This document shows, piece by piece, positions 5,940 through 7,548 of a stretch of DNA of 7,548 nt. The DNA comes from a bacterium (GTDB lineage: Bacteria; Actinomycetota; Acidimicrobiia; Acidimicrobiales; CATQHL01): the NCBI GenBank assembly GCA_026713745.1, contig JAPONU010000122.1:1-7548 (forward strand), given 5' to 3'. Position 1 is the first letter of the stretch; each line of letters opens with the position of its first letter. The notes under the pieces are model-generated. The model searched no databases. It worked only from the letters and a program-made list of their open reading frames with translations, and was not told where the DNA came from. A program made the position numbers and the translations under genes.

Positions 5940-7118
5940 ATGGACCGCTTTGTCAACCCCTACCGTCCCGGCGCAGGTACGCCACCACCGGCGCTGATCG
6001 GCCGTGACGATCTCATCGAAGGCTTTGAGTTCGCGCTGCGGCGGGCGTTGGATCGCCGGCCGGGCAAGAGCTGCATGACTGTGGGATTGCGAGGCGTCGG
6101 CAAGACGGTCCTGTTGAATCGTTTCGTCGTCATCGCCGCAGAACTGGGTATGAGAGTTGGGTTCCTGGAGGTGCCCGAGTCGAGCAGTTTCCGTGGGCTC
6201 CTCTCGATCCGCCTGCGCAAGATCCTGCTCGAATTGCAGAGCAGACCGGTTCGGGATGCCGTCAGCAGACTCATCACCAGAGCGCTCAGCGTGCTTCGGT
6301 CCTTCACACTTCAGTTGCCGGACGGCACGTCGTTGTCCCTGGGTGTGGAGCCGCTGCCCGGCTACGCAGATTCCGGGGAGCTGTCGGAGGATCTGACCGA
6401 TGTGATGGTGGCGGTCGGTGAGGCGGCTTCGGCGTGCGAGACGGGTCTGGTCCTGGCAGTCGACGAGGTTCAGTACCTTTCCGAGACCGAATTGGCCGCC
6501 GTCGTAGCGGCGATCCATCGGACCACGCAGCTGAGTCTGCCGATCGTGCTGGTCGGAGCCGGGCTTCCGCAGCTGCCACGCCTCGTCGGCGAGGCGAAAT
6601 CGTACTCCGAGCGTCTCTTCGAGTTCCCCGTGGTCGATTCGCTGGTCGCATCCGACGCAGCCGAGGCGATCGTACGCCCGGCACGGGACAAGGGGGTCGA
6701 GTTCGAGACGGCGGCGATCGACCTGATCGTCGAGGAGTCCCGCGGGTATCCGTACTTCCTTCAGGAGTGGGGATCCCACGTATGGAACGGCTCGCCCGCC
6801 AGCCCGATTTCCGGTGGGGACGTGCGCTCGGTGCGCGCGGGAGTCATCGCGGCTCTCGACAACAACTTCTTCCGTGTTCGGCTGGACCGATTGACTCCCA
6901 AAGAGAGCGAGTATCTCCGGGCGATGGCCGAGTTGGGGCCAGGTCCGCACCGGTCGGGCGACATCGCCGCGCAGCTGGGCGTCAAGAGCGAGTCGGTTGC
7001 GCCCCGCCGGGCAAATCTCATCTCCAAGGGGATGATCTATAGCCCGGCGCACGGTGACACCGCGTTCACCGTCCCGCTGTTCGACGACTTCCTTCGCCGG
7101 TCGATGCCGGAGTCCTGA
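5940..7118 (+). CDS. AAA ATPase with C-terminal winged helix (Orc1/Cdc6- or STAND-like)
   Basis: 392 aa; ATG 5940 immediately follows the control repeat. The N-terminal NPYRPGAGTPPPALIGRDD (6-24) is the entry motif of a widespread actinobacterial ATP-binding protein family without an assigned role. Walker A is GLRGVGKT (49-56, Lys55). Walker B is LVLAVDEVQ (170-178, Asp175/Glu176). VGAGLP (205-210) sits at the sensor-1 position, and Arg225 in SYSERLFEF may be an arginine finger. Residues 235-315 form the helical lid. Residues 316-370 look like a winged helix-turn-helix (SGDIAAQLGV, then RRANLISKGMI), and the end FTVPLFDDFLRR (376-387) is typical of the family. No transmembrane segment or effector domain is visible. 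Third-position GC is roughly 70-75%, well below the neighbours, suggesting acquired DNA. It could act on DNA through the winged helix, possibly on its own control region; this is not shown. Confidence 0.85.
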   Translation: MDRFVNPYRPGAGTPPPALIGRDDLIEGFEFALRRALDRRPGKSCMTVGLRGVGKTVLLNRFVVIAAELGMRVGFLEVPESSSFRGLLSIRLRKILLELQSRPVRDAVSRLITRALSVLRSFTLQLPDGTSLSLGVEPLPGYADSGELSEDLTDVMVAVGEAASACETGLVLAVDEVQYLSETELAAVVAAIHRTTQLSLPIVLVGAGLPQLPRLVGEAKSYSERLFEFPVVDSLVASDAAEAIVRPARDKGVEFETAAIDLIVEESRGYPYFLQEWGSHVWNGSPASPISGGDVRSVRAGVIAALDNNFFRVRLDRLTPKESEYLRAMAELGPGPHRSGDIAAQLGVKSESVAPRRANLISKGMIYSPAHGDTAFTVPLFDDFLRRSMPES

Positions 7119-7183
7119 TCTACCGCCCGTGGCTACGGGACTGGCGTGGCTGTGCCCGGGCGGGGCGAGGGTCGGCCGATCCC

Positions 7184-7281
7184 GTCATTCCGGCCCAGCT
7201 CGCCATCCCGGTTTGATTCGCCATTCTGGCCCAGCCAGTCATTTCGACCCATCCCGTCGTTCCGGCGGAGGCCGGAATCCA
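7184..7281. repeat. Five-unit 18-bp degenerate tandem repeat ending in a hairpin
   Basis: Units begin at 7184, 7202, 7220, 7238 and 7256, exactly 18 bp apart, with consensus near GYCATTCCGGCCCAGCYC. The last unit runs into TTCCGGC (7260-7266), which pairs with GCCGGAA (7271-7277) around a 4-nt loop, followed by TCCAG. The same family occurs at 114-140 and 253-303. The array lies between convergent genes, so the end hairpin may also help terminate transcription. Spacers are absent, so it is not a CRISPR array. Confidence 0.75.
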
Positions 7282-7298
7282 GGGCGCCGGGCCCGGGC

Positions 7299-7548
7299 TC
7301 AGTCGACGCGGTGGAGGGTGGCTTCGAGGTGGGGGGTCATGGGTTCGCCGACGGCGGCCATGTGCACCTCGTAGCGCATAATGGCGTGGTCGACGGAGAT
7401 GCGGCGTTCGGTGGCGTCGACCCGCTTGGCGGTGGGCGCCAGGATCACCCGGCCCCCGCTGCCGGCCCGGACCGCGGTCCCGGTTTCGGCGGTTCCGGCT
7501 CCGTCGCCGCCGGCCCCGGGCACGGGCTCCCCGGCGGTTCCGGCTCGG
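7299..7548 (-). CDS. C-terminal end of an unrecognised protein (partial, 5' end outside window)
   Basis: The minus-strand frame ending in TGA at 7299-7301 is open to the window edge, with 82 codons visible. An internal GTG at 7521-7523 is possible but unneeded. The first part is a Gly/Ala/Thr-rich, probably disordered stretch. The last ~50 residues look folded: GRVILAPTAKRVDA, ISVDHAIMRYEVHM, then HLEATLHRVD at the end. Codon third positions are nearly all C or G across the folded part, supporting real coding. I do not recognise the family. It is convergent with the ATPase gene, separated from it by the 18-bp repeat array. Confidence 0.6.
   Translation of the reverse strand, partial: RAGTAGEPVPGAGGDGAGTAETGTAVRAGSGGRVILAPTAKRVDATERRISVDHAIMRYEVHMAAVGEPMTPHLEATLHRVD

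Noticed and set aside
5880..7052. 390-codon minus-strand open frame opposite the ATPase
   Set aside because: The plus strand encodes Walker A, Walker B and a winged helix; the minus reading shows no domain. Its end, and a shorter minus frame at 5621-5887, share the peptide VLSFLPDSRI only because both read through the duplicated control region.
5940..7118. Anti-phage defence ATPase
   Set aside because: No nuclease, protease or other effector domain in the protein and no partner gene beside it; a defence role would be speculation.
7184..7281. CRISPR-like array
   Set aside because: Units are 18 bp, contiguous and degenerate, with no spacers and no cas genes nearby.

Overview
The window is a stretch of very GC-rich chromosome (about 70% G+C by eye) with GTG starts, near-saturated C/G at third codon positions and intergenic gaps full of GC-rich palindromes. 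Together with the gene families present, this suggests a high-GC Actinomycetota genome, perhaps an uncultured Acidimicrobiia-like lineage. That placement is inference; there is no rRNA or other marker here. I see no tRNA, rRNA, CRISPR array, transposase or phage gene.

Layout: (1) positions 1-99 are the C-terminal tail of a plus-strand gene entering from the left. (2) 100-344 is a gap with three dispersed-repeat copies. (3) 345-2891 (+) encodes a secreted lipoprotein: Cys-anchored signal peptide, long Pro-rich linker, CotH-kinase-like domain, beta-rich middle segment, Gly/Ser-rich tandem repeat and a C-terminal lamin-tail domain. (4) 2917-3843 (-) encodes a six-TM voltage-gated-like potassium channel, convergent with the lipoprotein gene and separated from it by an inverted repeat spanning both stop codons. 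(5) 3844-4323 is a long leader upstream of metY with a possible SAM-IV-like riboswitch, a 65-nt near-palindrome and short direct repeats. (6) 4324-5634 (+) is metY (O-acetylhomoserine sulfhydrylase), followed by two GC-rich terminator-like hairpins. (7) 5770-5943 holds two copies of a promoter/start region 103 bp apart; the first carries a decayed 5' end of an ATPase gene, the second drives the intact one. (8) 5940-7118 (+) is an Orc/Cdc6- or STAND-like AAA ATPase with a C-terminal winged helix. (9) 7184-7281 is an 18-bp-periodic degenerate tandem repeat ending in a hairpin. (10) 7299-7548 (-) is the C-terminal end of an unrecognised gene that continues off the right edge.

The genes do not form one operon or an obvious system. 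metY is a stand-alone methionine-biosynthesis gene with its own leader. The channel and the CotH-type lipoprotein are independent envelope genes. The ATPase sits alone in sequence with lower third-position GC and looks like accessory DNA. The parts most worth a second look are the duplicated ATPase control region with its pseudogene stub and iterated GRTAAG half-sites, the metY leader, and the dispersed palindromic repeats shared between gaps. I found no convincing evidence for a new multi-gene defence or biosynthetic system.
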